NCBI RefSeq assembly: GCF_023498005.1
Contig: NZ_CP097289.1
Span: forward strand, 8,680,001-8,744,000
Direction of reading: 5' to 3'
Source of the DNA: Streptomyces durmitorensis
GTDB lineage: Bacteria > Actinomycetota > Actinomycetes > Streptomycetales > Streptomycetaceae
DNA: 64,000 nt
Every line of letters begins with the position of its first letter. Position 1 is the stretch's first letter. A program made the translations under genes and the position numbers. This document shows positions 1-9,347 of this stretch, piece after piece. The notes below the pieces were generated by a model. It was not told the DNA's origin, did no database searches, and saw only the letters and a list, made by a program, of their open reading frames with translations.

Positions 1-1072
1 GCCCCGAGTCCTCCCTGACTTCTGCCAGTAGGGGACGGACGTCCGTGTTGTAGGCGTCCATCAGGACCGCGTTGGAGGCCAGGACATCGCCGGTCCGCTG
101 GGCCTCGGCCAGCGCGTCGGCGTCGACGAGGAGTGCTTTCGCCGTGGCCTCCTGCACGTTCATCACCGAGCGGATGATCGCGGGGATCTTCGCCTCGATG
201 TTGTGGCACTGGTCGAGCATGAACGCGATGTCGGAGGTCAGGCCCCCGCCGCGGACGACCTCGTACATGATCCGGAAGAGCTGGAAGGGGTCCGCGGCGC
301 CCGCCATCAGGTCGTCGTCGGCGTAGAAGCGCGAGTTGAAGTCGAAAGCGCCGAGGCGGCCCTCGCGCAGGAGCGTGGCGACGATGAACTCGATGTTGGT
401 GCCCGGGGCGTGGTGGCCGGTGTCGACGACGACCTGGGCCTTGGGCCCGAGCTTCAGGCAGTGCGCGTACGCCGTGCCCCAGTCCGGGATGTCCGTCGCG
501 TAGAAGGCCGGCTCGAAGAGCTTGTACTCGATGAGCATGCGCTGGTCGTCGCCGAGGCGGTCGTAGGTGGTGCGCAGGGCCTCCGAGAGGCGGTCCTGGC
601 GGGTGCGGATGTCGTCCTGGCCCGGGTAGTTGATGCCGTCGGAGAACCACAGCTTCAGGTCGCGTGAACCCGTCGCGTCCATGATGTCGACGCACTCCAG
701 GAGGTGGTCGAGCGCCTTGCGCCGGACCGCCGGGTCCGGGTTGGTGACCGAGCCGAGCTTGTAGTCGTCGTCCTGGAAGACGTTGGCGTTGATCGCGCCG
801 AGCGTCACACCGCGTTCGCTGGCGTACTCCGCGAGCGCCGCGTAGTCGTCGACCTTGTCCCAGGGGATGTGCAGGGCCACCCTGGGCGCCACGCCCGTGT
901 GGGCGTGCACCCGGGCGGCGTCGTCCAGCTTCTCCCGGGTCGTGCGGGGGACACCTGGCTGCGCGAAGACCTTGAAGCGCGTACCGGAGTTGCCGTACGC
1001 CCAGGACGGGGTCTCCAGGGCCTGGGTGGTGAGTGCCGCTTTCACGGCGTCCTTGCTGGTTCCGGCGGTCAT
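1..1072 (-). CDS. rhaI: L-rhamnose isomerase, 3' end cut by the window edge
   Basis: The frame is open from an ATG at 1072 to base 1, giving 357 residues of an enzyme usually about 385 long; the C-terminus lies outside the window. Cytoplasmic TIM-barrel isomerase converting L-rhamnose to L-rhamnulose. Visible motifs fit the Bacillus/Streptomyces/Pseudomonas RhaI type: WFSDGINYPGQD, VVDTGHHAPGTN and FDFNSRFYADDDLMAG, rich in the acidic and His residues that bind the divalent metals in this family. It lies 33 bp downstream of the rhamnosidase gene on the same strand, so the two probably share the operator-controlled promoter near 4350. The later pathway genes (rhamnulose kinase or the aldolase/dehydrogenase fusion) would be expected further left, outside the window. 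Confidence 0.93.
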   Translation of the reverse strand, partial: MTAGTSKDAVKAALTTQALETPSWAYGNSGTRFKVFAQPGVPRTTREKLDDAARVHAHTGVAPRVALHIPWDKVDDYAALAEYASERGVTLGAINANVFQDDDYKLGSVTNPDPAVRRKALDHLLECVDIMDATGSRDLKLWFSDGINYPGQDDIRTRQDRLSEALRTTYDRLGDDQRMLIEYKLFEPAFYATDIPDWGTAYAHCLKLGPKAQVVVDTGHHAPGTNIEFIVATLLREGRLGAFDFNSRFYADDDLMAGAADPFQLFRIMYEVVRGGGLTSDIAFMLDQCHNIEAKIPAIIRSVMNVQEATAKALLVDADALAEAQRTGDVLASNAVLMDAYNTDVRPLLAEVREDSG

Positions 1073-1105
1073 CGCGCAGCCTTCCGAAAGAGCGGTCGAG
1101 GTGGG

Positions 1106-4100
1106 TCAGTTGGAGAAGCGGTGTGTGCCGGAGGCCGCGGCGAAGACGGCGCAGCCGTCCTCCAGCCGCAGGAACTCCGTCGTGCCATGGGCTACTTGGG
1201 TTCGTCTGTCGGCGGGGATCCATACCTCCGCCGTCGTGTTGGCGGGCAGGGTCAGCGTGAGGCGGAAGCCCTCGGAGTCCGTCTTCCAGTGGGTGGTTAC
1301 CGGCCCGTAGAGCGCGTCGAAGCTGCCCTGGGCCTCGGTCACGCCGCCGCCGGGGCGCGGGCGGACGAGGATCTTGCGGAAGCCCGGGTCGGCCGGTGCG
1401 ATGCCCGCGATGTTCGCGTACATCCACTCGCCCACCGAGCCGTAGGCATAGTGGTTGAAGGAGTTCATGCCGGCGTCCTGGAAGCTGCCGTCCGGCTTGA
1501 TGGAGTCCCAGCGCTCCCACATCGTCGTGGCGCCCTTGTCGATCTGGTAGCCCCAGCTGGGGAAGGACCGCTGGACGAGGAGGCGGTAGGCGACGTCCGT
1601 GTGGCCGGTGGCCGTCAGGACGGGAAGCAGCCGCGGGGTGCCCAGGAAGCCCGTCGACAGGTGCCATTCCTTGGACTTGATGAGCTCCACCAGACGGGCG
1701 GCCGCCGGTGCGCGGTCGCTGTCGGCGAGCAGGTCCATGGACAGGGCCAGGACGTACGCGGTCTGCGTGTCGCCCTTCACCCGGCCGCCGTCGGTCACGT
1801 ACGCCGCCCGGAAGGCGTCACGGACGCTGCCGAAGAGCTTCTTGTACGGGGCCGGGTCCTTGCCAAGCGCTTCGGCGGCCCGGGCGACGAGGTCGGCGCT
1901 GTGCGCGAAGTAGGCCGTGCCGATGACGTCCTTGGGCGTCTCGTCCTGGATGTTGAGCCAGTCTCCGTAGCCCTCGGCGGGGCGCAGATATCCGGAACTG
2001 TGCTTCTCCAGGTAGTCGAGCCACTTCAGCATCGAGGCCCAGGAGTGCTCCAGGACGCGCGTGTCCCCGTACGCCTGGTAGAGCGCCCAGGGGACGGTGA
2101 CTCCGGCGTCGCCCCAGCCGGCCACTCCCTTGCCGACCGTGCCGACGAACGGGGCCACATCGGGGAAGGCGCCGTCGTCGGGCTGCCCGTCGCGCAGGTC
2201 GTCGAGCCACTTGGTGAGGAAGCGCGCCGACTCCATGGTGTAGGCGGCGGTCGGAGCGAAGACGTTGATGTCACCGGTCCAGCCGAGCCGCTCGTCACGT
2301 GCCGGGGTGTCCGTGGGGATGGACAGGAAGTTGCCGCGCTGGCCCCATGTGATGTTGCTGTGCAGCTGGTTGAGCATGGGGACGTTCGTCTTGAAGTCCA
2401 TCGTGAAGGGCGCCGATGTGTGGATGACGCGGCCCACCACGGCGTCGCGTGGTGGCTTGCCCGGGTAGCCCGTCACCTCCACGTAGCGGAAGCCATGGAA
2501 GGTGAACCGCGGTTCGAAGGTCTCCTTGCCGCCGCCCTTGAGCGTGTAGGTGTCCGTGGCGCGCGCGGTCCGCAGGTTGGTGGTGTAGATCGTGCCGTCG
2601 GGGTTGAGCACCTCCGCGTGGCGCAGCTGGACCTTCGTGCCGGCCTTCCCGGAGACGGTGAGGCGGACCGCGCCGACCATGTTCTGGCCGAGGTCGAAGA
2701 CGAACACTCCGGGCTTGGGCTCACTCACCTTGCGGGTGGAGATCTCGCTCTCCACGCGCGTGTGCCCGTCGATCTGGGCGACGACAGCGGCCTTGACCTT
2801 CTCGACGGCGTCGGCCGCGATCCAGTCCGAGTCGTCGAATCCGGCGCGCGTCCAGCCCGCCGTCTCCAGGCGGGCGTCGTAGTCCTCGCCCGACAGGAGG
2901 TCGGCTGCGGTCACCGGGCCCGTGGCGGTGCGCCAGTCGGTGCCGGACAGCACGCGGTCGGTCGAGCCGTCGGTGTACGTAACCTCCAACTGGCCGAGGA
3001 AAGCGGGGCGTTCGCCGTACTGATGCGGGCCGAACATACCGACGTTCCCCGTGTACCAGCCGACCGCGACCGTCACGCCGAGCGCATTGGCGCCGGACTT
3101 GAGCTGCCTGGTCACGTCGTACGTCTGGTACTGGACCCGCTTGTCGTAGTCGGTCCATCCGGGTGCCAGGCGGTCGTCGCCGACGCGCTCGCCGTTCAGC
3201 CAGGCGTCGTAGAGGCCCAGGGCCGTGGAGTACAGCCGGGCCCGCGCGACGGTCTTGCCGGGGCGCAGGCGGAACTCGTGGCGCAGCTGGGCGGCGGGAC
3301 AGTGGTGGGGGGCGACCTTGCCCCAGGGGCCCGAGCCCCAGGGGGCGAGGACCTTCGACGCCGCCCAGGAGCCGTCGTCGTACTCCGCCGACCGCCAGTC
3401 TCCCGAGGGCTCCTTGTCGGTGGCCTTCCACGTGCCGTCGGTGGCCAGGGTGTGCACGCCGTCCGCGGTCGTCACTTCGAGCAGGCCGAGCAGACCGGCG
3501 GGGCCGGTCGTGGCATTGGTGGCCGAGACGGCGACGACCGCCGCGCCGGGGCGCAGTTGGGCGGTCACGTCGACGACCGCGGGGCGGCGCCAGTTGTCGG
3601 CGGCGCTGTCCGCTTCGGCGTGCGCCACCCGCGTGCCGTTCACGTACGCGGTGTAGCCGTCGTCGGCCGTGGTGACCAGGCGCGCGCGAGTGACCCCTTC
3701 GGGGACGTCGACGCGGCCGCGGAACCAACGGGTGGCCGCCGGGGCGCTGTTCGCGGGGTCCCCCTCGGGGAACCAGATCCACGAGGCGTCGTCCAGGGCG
3801 GGCGCGCCGACGAGGGACGCGGGTGCGCCGATCCACCGTGCCGTCCAGTCCTTCTCCCCAAAGAGCCCGGTCTCCCACCAGGAGGGCTCACTCCACTCGG
3901 AGGCCGTGCCCGCGCTGTCCCAGACCCGCACCGACCAGTAGTAGCGCGTACGGGACTTGAGGTCGGGGCCCGCGTAGGGGACCAGGACGGAGTCGCTCGA
4001 CGCGACCTTGCCGCTGTCCCAGACGTCGGGCTCGGCGAGGCGGCCCGGGGTGGTGGCCACGCGCACGTGGTAGGCGCTCTGTGCCTGGCCTTCCTTGGTG

Positions 4101-4303
4101 GACGCCAGGGGCCAACTCAGCCTCGGGCGGGGCACGTCGAGACCGAGGGGGTGTCTCACGTACTCGACGGTCGGTCTGGTCACGCGTAGGGCCCGGCCCC
4201 CTGCGGAAGGGGCGGCGTGGGCGGTCGGAACTGCCCCGGCGGCCATCGCCGTTCCCAGGGCGGCCGTGGCGGTGGTGCTGAGCAGTCGTCTTCTGCTGAT
4301 CAC
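1106..4303 (-). CDS. Secreted GH78 alpha-L-rhamnosidase
   Basis: Predicted to release terminal L-rhamnose from plant glycosides or pectic side chains outside the cell. From the GTG at 4303 it has 1065 residues and opens with a Tat signal (ISRRRLL, hydrophobic stretch, AHA cleavage site). An N-terminal fibronectin-like domain is followed by a jelly-roll stretch (TRWFRGRVDVP...) resembling the CBM67 insertion of the S. avermitilis enzyme, a second beta domain, the (alpha/alpha)6 catalytic barrel with the family motif RDERLGWTGD, and a C-terminal beta domain. The start at 4303 is preferred over the GTG at 4342: GGAG lies 7 nt before it, whereas the longer form has no ribosome site, would begin almost at the predicted transcription start, would place the operator inside the coding region, and would add a TTA codon. 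Product family is firm; the natural substrate is not known. Confidence 0.92.
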   Translation of the reverse strand: MISRRRLLSTTATAALGTAMAAGAVPTAHAAPSAGGRALRVTRPTVEYVRHPLGLDVPRPRLSWPLASTKEGQAQSAYHVRVATTPGRLAEPDVWDSGKVASSDSVLVPYAGPDLKSRTRYYWSVRVWDSAGTASEWSEPSWWETGLFGEKDWTARWIGAPASLVGAPALDDASWIWFPEGDPANSAPAATRWFRGRVDVPEGVTRARLVTTADDGYTAYVNGTRVAHAEADSAADNWRRPAVVDVTAQLRPGAAVVAVSATNATTGPAGLLGLLEVTTADGVHTLATDGTWKATDKEPSGDWRSAEYDDGSWAASKVLAPWGSGPWGKVAPHHCPAAQLRHEFRLRPGKTVARARLYSTALGLYDAWLNGERVGDDRLAPGWTDYDKRVQYQTYDVTRQLKSGANALGVTVAVGWYTGNVGMFGPHQYGERPAFLGQLEVTYTDGSTDRVLSGTDWRTATGPVTAADLLSGEDYDARLETAGWTRAGFDDSDWIAADAVEKVKAAVVAQIDGHTRVESEISTRKVSEPKPGVFVFDLGQNMVGAVRLTVSGKAGTKVQLRHAEVLNPDGTIYTTNLRTARATDTYTLKGGGKETFEPRFTFHGFRYVEVTGYPGKPPRDAVVGRVIHTSAPFTMDFKTNVPMLNQLHSNITWGQRGNFLSIPTDTPARDERLGWTGDINVFAPTAAYTMESARFLTKWLDDLRDGQPDDGAFPDVAPFVGTVGKGVAGWGDAGVTVPWALYQAYGDTRVLEHSWASMLKWLDYLEKHSSGYLRPAEGYGDWLNIQDETPKDVIGTAYFAHSADLVARAAEALGKDPAPYKKLFGSVRDAFRAAYVTDGGRVKGDTQTAYVLALSMDLLADSDRAPAAARLVELIKSKEWHLSTGFLGTPRLLPVLTATGHTDVAYRLLVQRSFPSWGYQIDKGATTMWERWDSIKPDGSFQDAGMNSFNHYAYGSVGEWMYANIAGIAPADPGFRKILVRPRPGGGVTEAQGSFDALYGPVTTHWKTDSEGFRLTLTLPANTTAEVWIPADRRTQVAHGTTEFLRLEDGCAVFAAASGTHRFSN

Positions 4304-4329
4304 AACTTGACTCCGTAACGACTCGACGA

Positions 4330-4341
4330 TGAATCGTTTCA
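4330..4341. promoter_or_regulatory. LacI-type operator of the rhamnosidase-rhaI promoter
   Basis: TGAATCGTTTCA is a 12-bp near-palindrome with the central CG typical of LacI-family operators (family-type consensus TGAAWCGWTTCA). It begins about 3 bp downstream of the transcription start predicted from the promoter at 4351-4379, so bound repressor would block clearance. The obvious ligand is the LacI protein encoded at 9348-10364. Confidence 0.72.
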
Positions 4342-4350
4342 CGAGAGGCG

Positions 4351-4379
4351 AAGCTAGGGAGAGCGCTGGCTGATGTCAA
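4351..4379 (-). promoter_or_regulatory. Promoter for rhamnosidase-rhaI
   Basis: Reading leftwards, TTGACA (4379-4374), a 17-bp spacer and TAGCTT (4356-4351) form a good vegetative promoter. The predicted start near 4344 gives a leader of about 40 nt to the GTG at 4303. Confidence 0.65.
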
Positions 4380-4441
4380 GGGGGCTGGTGTGCTTCACCC
4401 TTGGTGCATCAAGTGGCGACAGGATTTTCAAGGCACGCCCA

Positions 4442-4497
4442 TTGACGCCGTAGTTGGCGCGGGTTTAGCTTCCCTGAAAATTGATTGAAACCTTTCA
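4442..4497 (+). promoter_or_regulatory. Promoter and LacI-type operator of the rhamnose ABC importer operon
   Basis: TTGACG (4442-4447), an 18-bp spacer and TAGCTT (4466-4471) form a promoter with predicted start near 4478. TGAAACCTTTCA at 4486-4497 follows, a 10/12 palindrome matching the operator at 4330-4341. The layout (same -10 hexamer, operator just after the start) mirrors the divergent rhamnosidase promoter. The rest of the 302-bp gap (4304-4605) shows no gene. Confidence 0.65.
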
Positions 4498-4605
4498 CGC
4501 CGGGTGTCCGGCGGGTGACTCCTGATGACGCCCGCCGCCGCACGCCCGGTGTCTGATCCCCCATGCCAGAAGCCGCATGCCCTTCGTGACCGATCGGTGC
4601 TACGT

Positions 4606-6102
4606 ATGAGAGAGCCCCCCGTCCTTGCCGTGCAGGGCCTGAGCAAGTCCTTCGGGGCCGTGCGCGCCCTGCACGACGTCTCCCTGGAGCTGTACGCCGG
4701 TGAGGCGCACGCCCTCGCGGGCGAGAACGGCGCAGGGAAATCCACCCTCATCAAGACCCTCGCCGGGGTCCACAGGCCGGACACGGGAGAGCTGACGCTC
4801 GACGGGTCCCCGGTCGTCTTCCACGGCCCCGGCGACGCCAGGGACGCGGGCGTCGCCGTCATCTACCAGGAGCCGACGCTCTTCCCCGACCTCTCCGTCG
4901 CGGAGAACATCTTCATGGGGCGCCAGCCCCGCCGCTCGCTCGGCCGCGTCGACCACAAGGCCGTGCACGCGGCGGCCGAGGCGCTCTTCAAGCGCCTGGC
5001 CGTGGACCTCGACCCCGATCAGCCCGCGCGCGGGCTCTCCATCGCGGACCAGCAGATCGTCGAGATCGCCAAGGCGCTCTCCTTCGACGCCCGGGTCCTG
5101 ATCATGGACGAGCCGACCGCCGCCCTCACCGGAAGCGAAGTGGCCCGCCTCTTCGGCGTCGTGCGCACCCTGCGCGAACAGGGCGCCGCGGTGCTTTTCA
5201 TCTCGCACCGCCTGGAGGAGATCTTCGAGCTGTGCCAGCGCGTCACCACGCTGCGCGACGGCGGCCTGATCGCGAGCGAGCCGCTCGAAGGCCTGACCGA
5301 GGACGATCTCGTACGCCGCATGGTGGGCCGCGACCTCGACGAGCTCTACCCGAAGCAGGACACCCAGGTGGGCGAAGTCGCCCTCAGCGTCCGCCGGCTG
5401 ACCCGCGAGGGCGTCTTCACCGATGTGTCGTTCGACGTGCGGCGCGGCGAGATCGTCGGGCTCGCGGGCCTCGTCGGGGCCGGGCGCAGCGAGGTCGCGC
5501 GGGCCGTCTTCGGCATCGACAAGTGGGATGCCGGAACGGTCGAGGTGCAGGGAAAGGCGCTGCTCAACGGCGCACCGAGTACCGCCATGGCCGCCGGGCT
5601 CGCGCTCGTCCCCGAGGACCGGCGCGCCCAGGGCCTGGTGATGGACATGTCCATCGAGCGCAACATCGGGCTCACCGGACTGCGTACGACGGTGCGCGCG
5701 GGCCTCATGGACCGTGGCGCCGAACGCAGCCGCTCGCTCGACTGGGCGGTGCGGCTCCAGGTGAAGTACGCGCGCATCGCCGACGCCGTAGGCACCCTGT
5801 CCGGCGGCAACCAGCAGAAAGTCGTCCTCGCCAAGTGGCTCGCCACCAGGCCCCAGGTGCTGATCGTGGACGAACCGACCCGCGGCATCGACGTCGGCAC
5901 CAAGGCCGAAGTGCACCGTCTCCTTTCCGAACTCGCCGCCGAGGGGGTCGCGGTCCTGATGATCTCCTCCGACCTGCCCGAGATCCTCGGCATGGCCGAC
6001 CGGGTCCTCGTCATGCACGAAGGGCGGCTCACCGCCGAGATCCCGCGCGCGCGGGCGACCGAGGAGTCCGTGATGGCCGCCGCCACAGGGAGGACGGCAT
6101 GA
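4606..6102 (+). CDS. rhaT: Rhamnose-type sugar ABC importer, double ATPase subunit
   Basis: RbsA-like ATPase of 498 residues with two fused nucleotide-binding domains that powers the carbohydrate importer encoded downstream. The first domain has Walker [10 protein letters not shown], signature LSIADQQ and Walker [12 protein letters not shown]. The second has the degenerate Walker A usual for this family (GLVGAGRSE), a normal signature [15 protein letters not shown] and Walker [13 protein letters not shown]. An in-frame ATG at 4525 would add 27 residues; neither start has a strong ribosome site, and 4606 is chosen because it gives the usual length and begins just before the conserved [11 protein letters not shown]. 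The stop overlaps the next start (ATGA). The symbol follows the Rhizobium rhaSTPQ scheme, not E. coli RhaT. Confidence 0.9.
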   Translation: MREPPVLAVQGLSKSFGAVRALHDVSLELYAGEAHALAGENGAGKSTLIKTLAGVHRPDTGELTLDGSPVVFHGPGDARDAGVAVIYQEPTLFPDLSVAENIFMGRQPRRSLGRVDHKAVHAAAEALFKRLAVDLDPDQPARGLSIADQQIVEIAKALSFDARVLIMDEPTAALTGSEVARLFGVVRTLREQGAAVLFISHRLEEIFELCQRVTTLRDGGLIASEPLEGLTEDDLVRRMVGRDLDELYPKQDTQVGEVALSVRRLTREGVFTDVSFDVRRGEIVGLAGLVGAGRSEVARAVFGIDKWDAGTVEVQGKALLNGAPSTAMAAGLALVPEDRRAQGLVMDMSIERNIGLTGLRTTVRAGLMDRGAERSRSLDWAVRLQVKYARIADAVGTLSGGNQQKVVLAKWLATRPQVLIVDEPTRGIDVGTKAEVHRLLSELAAEGVAVLMISSDLPEILGMADRVLVMHEGRLTAEIPRARATEESVMAAATGRTA

Positions 6103-7139
6103 GCGTGACCACCCAGAGCCCGGCACCCGCCGTGGATCCGGAGAAGGCCGGGGCGACCCGGCTCGTCGACCGCGTGTTCAAGATGCGCGAACTGGCCATC
6201 CTGCTGGTCTTCCTGGTGATGATCGGCATCACCCAGGCGGGCAACAGCGAGTTCCTCTCCGAGCAGGGCATCAAGGACCTGCTCCTCAACGCGACCATCC
6301 TCGTCCTCGTCGCGACGGGACAGGCACTCGTCGTCATTACCCGCAACGTCGACCTGTCCGTCGGCTCCACGCTCGGGATCAGCGCCTTCGCCGCCGGCAA
6401 CCACCTCCAGGGCGGCGGCGACTCGACGGTCGCGATCCTCCTGGCGGTCGCGCTCGGCGTCGGCTGCGGTCTGCTCAACGGGGCGCTGGTCAGCCTCGGC
6501 CAGGTGCCCGCGCTCGTCGTGACGCTCGGCACCCTCTACATCATCCGGGGCGTCGACTCCATCTGGGTCGGCTCCCGGCAGATCACCGCGTCCGACCTGC
6601 CGGACGGCTTCGTCGACTTCGGCTCCGGCGGGATCTCGGCCGTGCCGTATCTGGCCCTCATCGCACTCGCCGTCCTGGTCGCCGTCGCCTACTACCTGCG
6701 GCACTTCGGCGGCGGACGCGAGCTCTACGCCCTCGGCTCCAACCCCGAGGCCGCGCGCCTCGCCGGCATCCCGGTACGCAAGCGCATCCTCGCCGCCTAC
6801 ACCGCGTGCGGAGCGCTCGCCGGACTCGCAGGCGCGCTCTACCTGGCCCGCTTCGGCAACGTCGACTCGGCCACCGGCAACGGCTATGAACTCACCGTCG
6901 TCAGCGCCGTCGTGGTCGGTGGCGTCGTCTTCACCGGCGGCTCCGGCAGCGTCTACGGCGCGGCGCTCGGCGCTCTGCTCCTGACCTCCATCAACAGCGT
7001 GCTTCCCGCGCTCGGCGTCAGCTCCGTGTGGGTGCTCGCCATCAACGGCGTGCTGCTCGTCCTGGCCATCGCCGTCGACCGGATCGTCGCCCTGCGCGTC
7101 GCCAAGGCCCTGAAGAAGAGGAACGCCCGCCATGGCTGA
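6099..7139 (+). CDS. rhaP: Sugar ABC importer, first permease
   Basis: RbsC/BPD_transp_2-family inner-membrane permease, 346 residues, with about eight to ten hydrophobic segments after a soluble N-terminus of about 30 residues. The conserved loop GNPDLSVG-type motif is present as RNVDLSVGS, and the cytoplasmic coupling loop reads [15 protein letters not shown], the EAA-like contact to the ATPase in this class. It overlaps the ATPase gene by 4 bp (ATGA) and the second permease by 8 bp, so translation is coupled. With the second permease it should form the heterodimeric channel for rhamnose or a related deoxyhexose. Confidence 0.88.
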   Translation: MSVTTQSPAPAVDPEKAGATRLVDRVFKMRELAILLVFLVMIGITQAGNSEFLSEQGIKDLLLNATILVLVATGQALVVITRNVDLSVGSTLGISAFAAGNHLQGGGDSTVAILLAVALGVGCGLLNGALVSLGQVPALVVTLGTLYIIRGVDSIWVGSRQITASDLPDGFVDFGSGGISAVPYLALIALAVLVAVAYYLRHFGGGRELYALGSNPEAARLAGIPVRKRILAAYTACGALAGLAGALYLARFGNVDSATGNGYELTVVSAVVVGGVVFTGGSGSVYGAALGALLLTSINSVLPALGVSSVWVLAINGVLLVLAIAVDRIVALRVAKALKKRNARHG

Positions 7140-8148
7140 CCCCAAGGCTGACTCCCACGCCAACCGGCTCACGCTCACGCGCGCCGTCCGCTGGGACACC
7201 GTTGTCGGCGCTCTCCTTGTCGTACTCCTGCTGATGTCGTTCTCCTTTGTCGACGGTTTCGGGAACGCCCTCAACCTGTCGTTCCTCATCGGCAACACGC
7301 TGCCCATCGCGCTGATCGCCCTGCCGATGACGCTCCTCGTCGTCTCCGGAGAGATCGATCTCTCGGTGGCCTCGACGGCGGGGCTCTCCGGAGCCGTGAT
7401 GGGCGCGCTCTGGAACGCCGGGATGGCCATCGAGACGATCATTCCGCTCGTTCTCCTCATCGGAGTCGTCTGCGGCCTGGTCAACGGCCTCCTGGTGACG
7501 CGTCTCGGGCTGCCCTCGCTCGCCGTCACCATCGGCACCATGGCCGCCTACCGGGGCATCGCGCAGATCGTCCTCGGCTCGGACGCCGTCACCGACTTCC
7601 CCTCGCAGTACTTGGACTTCGCGGCCGGACAGGTCGGCGACACCTTCCTGCCGTACGCCTTCCTGCCCTTCCTCGCGCTGCTCGCGATCGCCGTCGTCGT
7701 CCTGCACGCCACGCCCTTCGGGCGCTCGCTCTTCGCGATCGGCGCCAATGAGGAGGCGGCGCGGTTCGCCGGTGTCCGCGTCAAGCGGCACAAGCTGTGG
7801 CTGTTCGTCGCCACGGGACTGATGGCCTCGCTCACGGGAATCTTCTGGGCCCTGCACTACGCGAGCGCCCGCTACGACAACGCCACCGGGCTCGAACTGT
7901 CCGTCGTCGCCGCCGTACTGCTCGGCGGCATCGACTTCGACGGCGGCAAGGGGACCCTGGGCGGCGCGATCGCCGGAGTCTTCCTGCTCGGCGCCCTGCA
8001 GAACGCGATGAGCCTGCTCAACGTCTCCGCACAGTCGCAGATCGTCGTCACCGGTGTGCTGCTCGTGGTGTCCGTGCTCGGGCCGCGCGTGGCCCGGCAG
8101 ATCGCCGTCGCCCGAGCGGGCCGCCGCGCCGCCGCTCCGGCCCGCTGA
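7132..8148 (+). CDS. rhaQ: Sugar ABC importer, second permease
   Basis: A second RbsC-type permease of 338 residues with many hydrophobic segments. It carries the same family signatures: GEIDLSVAST in the first half and the coupling loop AIGANEEAARFAGVR, followed by LLGGIDFDGGKGTLGG near the C-terminus. The paired but non-identical permeases are typical of rhamnose-type importers (RhaP/RhaQ), whereas ribose importers usually have one. The start overlaps the preceding gene by 8 bp; the substrate-binding lipoprotein gene follows after 38 bp. Confidence 0.88.
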   Translation: MADPKADSHANRLTLTRAVRWDTVVGALLVVLLLMSFSFVDGFGNALNLSFLIGNTLPIALIALPMTLLVVSGEIDLSVASTAGLSGAVMGALWNAGMAIETIIPLVLLIGVVCGLVNGLLVTRLGLPSLAVTIGTMAAYRGIAQIVLGSDAVTDFPSQYLDFAAGQVGDTFLPYAFLPFLALLAIAVVVLHATPFGRSLFAIGANEEAARFAGVRVKRHKLWLFVATGLMASLTGIFWALHYASARYDNATGLELSVVAAVLLGGIDFDGGKGTLGGAIAGVFLLGALQNAMSLLNVSAQSQIVVTGVLLVVSVLGPRVARQIAVARAGRRAAAPAR

Positions 8149-8186
8149 ACCCCTCGTACCGTCGACACGTCCGAAAGGGACCAACG

Positions 8187-9290
8187 ATGCTCTCTCCCCG
8201 CCGCTCTGTCCGCCGCTCCGCCCTCACCCGCGCCTGCGTGACACTGGCCGCCGTCACCTCGCTCGCCCTCACCGCCACCGCCTGCGGCGGCACCACCAAG
8301 GAGTCCTCGAAGAACGACGACGCAGGCAAGGCCTCGAACGCCAAGGCCGACCCGGACGCGGCCACCAAGAAGGGCCTCACCGTCGCCTTCCTGCCCAAGC
8401 AGGTCAACAACCCGTACTTCACCGTCGCCGACAAGGGCGGCGAGAAGGCGCTCAAGGAGCTCGGGTCGACGTACAAGGAGACCGGCCCCAACAGCGCCAC
8501 CGACACCAGCGGACAGGTCTCCTACGTCAACACGCTCACCCAGCAGCAGGTCGACGCCATGGCCGTCTCCGCACAGGACCCGGGCGCCCTGTGCACCGCC
8601 CTCAAGCAGGCCATGAAGAACGACATCAAGGTCGTCACCTACGACTCGGACACCAACCCCGGCTGCCGTGACGTCTTCGTCTCGCAGTCCAGCGCCGAGG
8701 CGCTCGGCCGCACCCAGGTGGAGCTGCTGGGCAAGCAACTCGGCTACAAGGGAGACATCGCGATCCTCTCCGCGGCCCAGACCGCGACGAACCAGAACAC
8801 CTGGATCGGCTTCATGAAGGACGAGCTGAAGAAGCCCAAGTACAAGAACATGAAGCTGGTGAAGACCGCCTACGGCAACGACGACGCCCAGCAGTCCTTC
8901 CAGCAGACCCAGGGTCTCCTCCAGGAGCACCCGAAGCTGGCCGGGATCATCTCGCCGACGACCGTCGGCATCAAGGCGGCGGCCCAGTACCTTTCGGGAT
9001 CGAAGTACAAGGGCAAGGTGAAGCTCACCGGCCTCGGCACGCCCAACGACATGCGCCAGTACGTGAAGAACGGCACCGTCGAGGGCTTCGAGCTGTGGGA
9101 CCCGGCCAAGCTCGGCGCGCTCGCCGCGCACACCGCCGTGGCCCTGAAGTCCGGCCAGATCACGGGCAAGAAGGGCGAGGAGTTCGAGGCGGGCGACCTC
9201 GGCAGCTTCACCATCGGCGACAAGGGAGTCGTCGATCTCGGCGAACCGACCGTTTTCGACAAGAAGAACATCGACCAGTACAAATTCTGA
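8187..9290 (+). CDS. rhaS: Sugar-binding lipoprotein of the rhamnose ABC importer
   Basis: Peripla_BP_4 family binding protein, 367 residues. The N-terminus has twin-Arg-rich basic residues, a hydrophobic core and a lipobox ending TATAC, so it should be lipid-anchored on the outer face of the membrane. The mature start LTVAFLPKQVNNPYF is characteristic of the rhamnose/autoinducer-2 binding subgroup. The GAAAGGGA ribosome site lies 7 nt before the ATG. It captures the sugar and delivers it to the two permeases encoded just upstream. Placing the binding protein after the permeases, and the LacI gene after that, makes one likely five-gene transcript. The substrate is inferred from the rhamnosidase and rhaI neighbours. 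The symbol follows Rhizobium and is not the E. coli activator RhaS. Confidence 0.88.
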   Translation: MLSPRRSVRRSALTRACVTLAAVTSLALTATACGGTTKESSKNDDAGKASNAKADPDAATKKGLTVAFLPKQVNNPYFTVADKGGEKALKELGSTYKETGPNSATDTSGQVSYVNTLTQQQVDAMAVSAQDPGALCTALKQAMKNDIKVVTYDSDTNPGCRDVFVSQSSAEALGRTQVELLGKQLGYKGDIAILSAAQTATNQNTWIGFMKDELKKPKYKNMKLVKTAYGNDDAQQSFQQTQGLLQEHPKLAGIISPTTVGIKAAAQYLSGSKYKGKVKLTGLGTPNDMRQYVKNGTVEGFELWDPAKLGALAAHTAVALKSGQITGKKGEEFEAGDLGSFTIGDKGVVDLGEPTVFDKKNIDQYKF

Positions 9291-9347
9291 GGGGATCGCA
9301 GGCGGCGGCGCACAAGGCGCCGCACGAGCAACGGAACAAGGGGACGC

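Noticed and set aside
704..4189. Long open frame of 1161 codons on the + strand opposite the rhamnosidase
   Set aside because: Shadow of a real gene in high-GC DNA: composition is Arg/Gly/Val-rich, no domain is recognisable, and the opposite strand has a complete GH78 protein with signal peptide, ribosome site and promoter.
4303..4342. Upstream GTG start of the rhamnosidase
   Set aside because: No ribosome site, overlaps the operator and the predicted transcription start, and adds a TTA codon; GTG at 4303 has GGAG 7 nt upstream.
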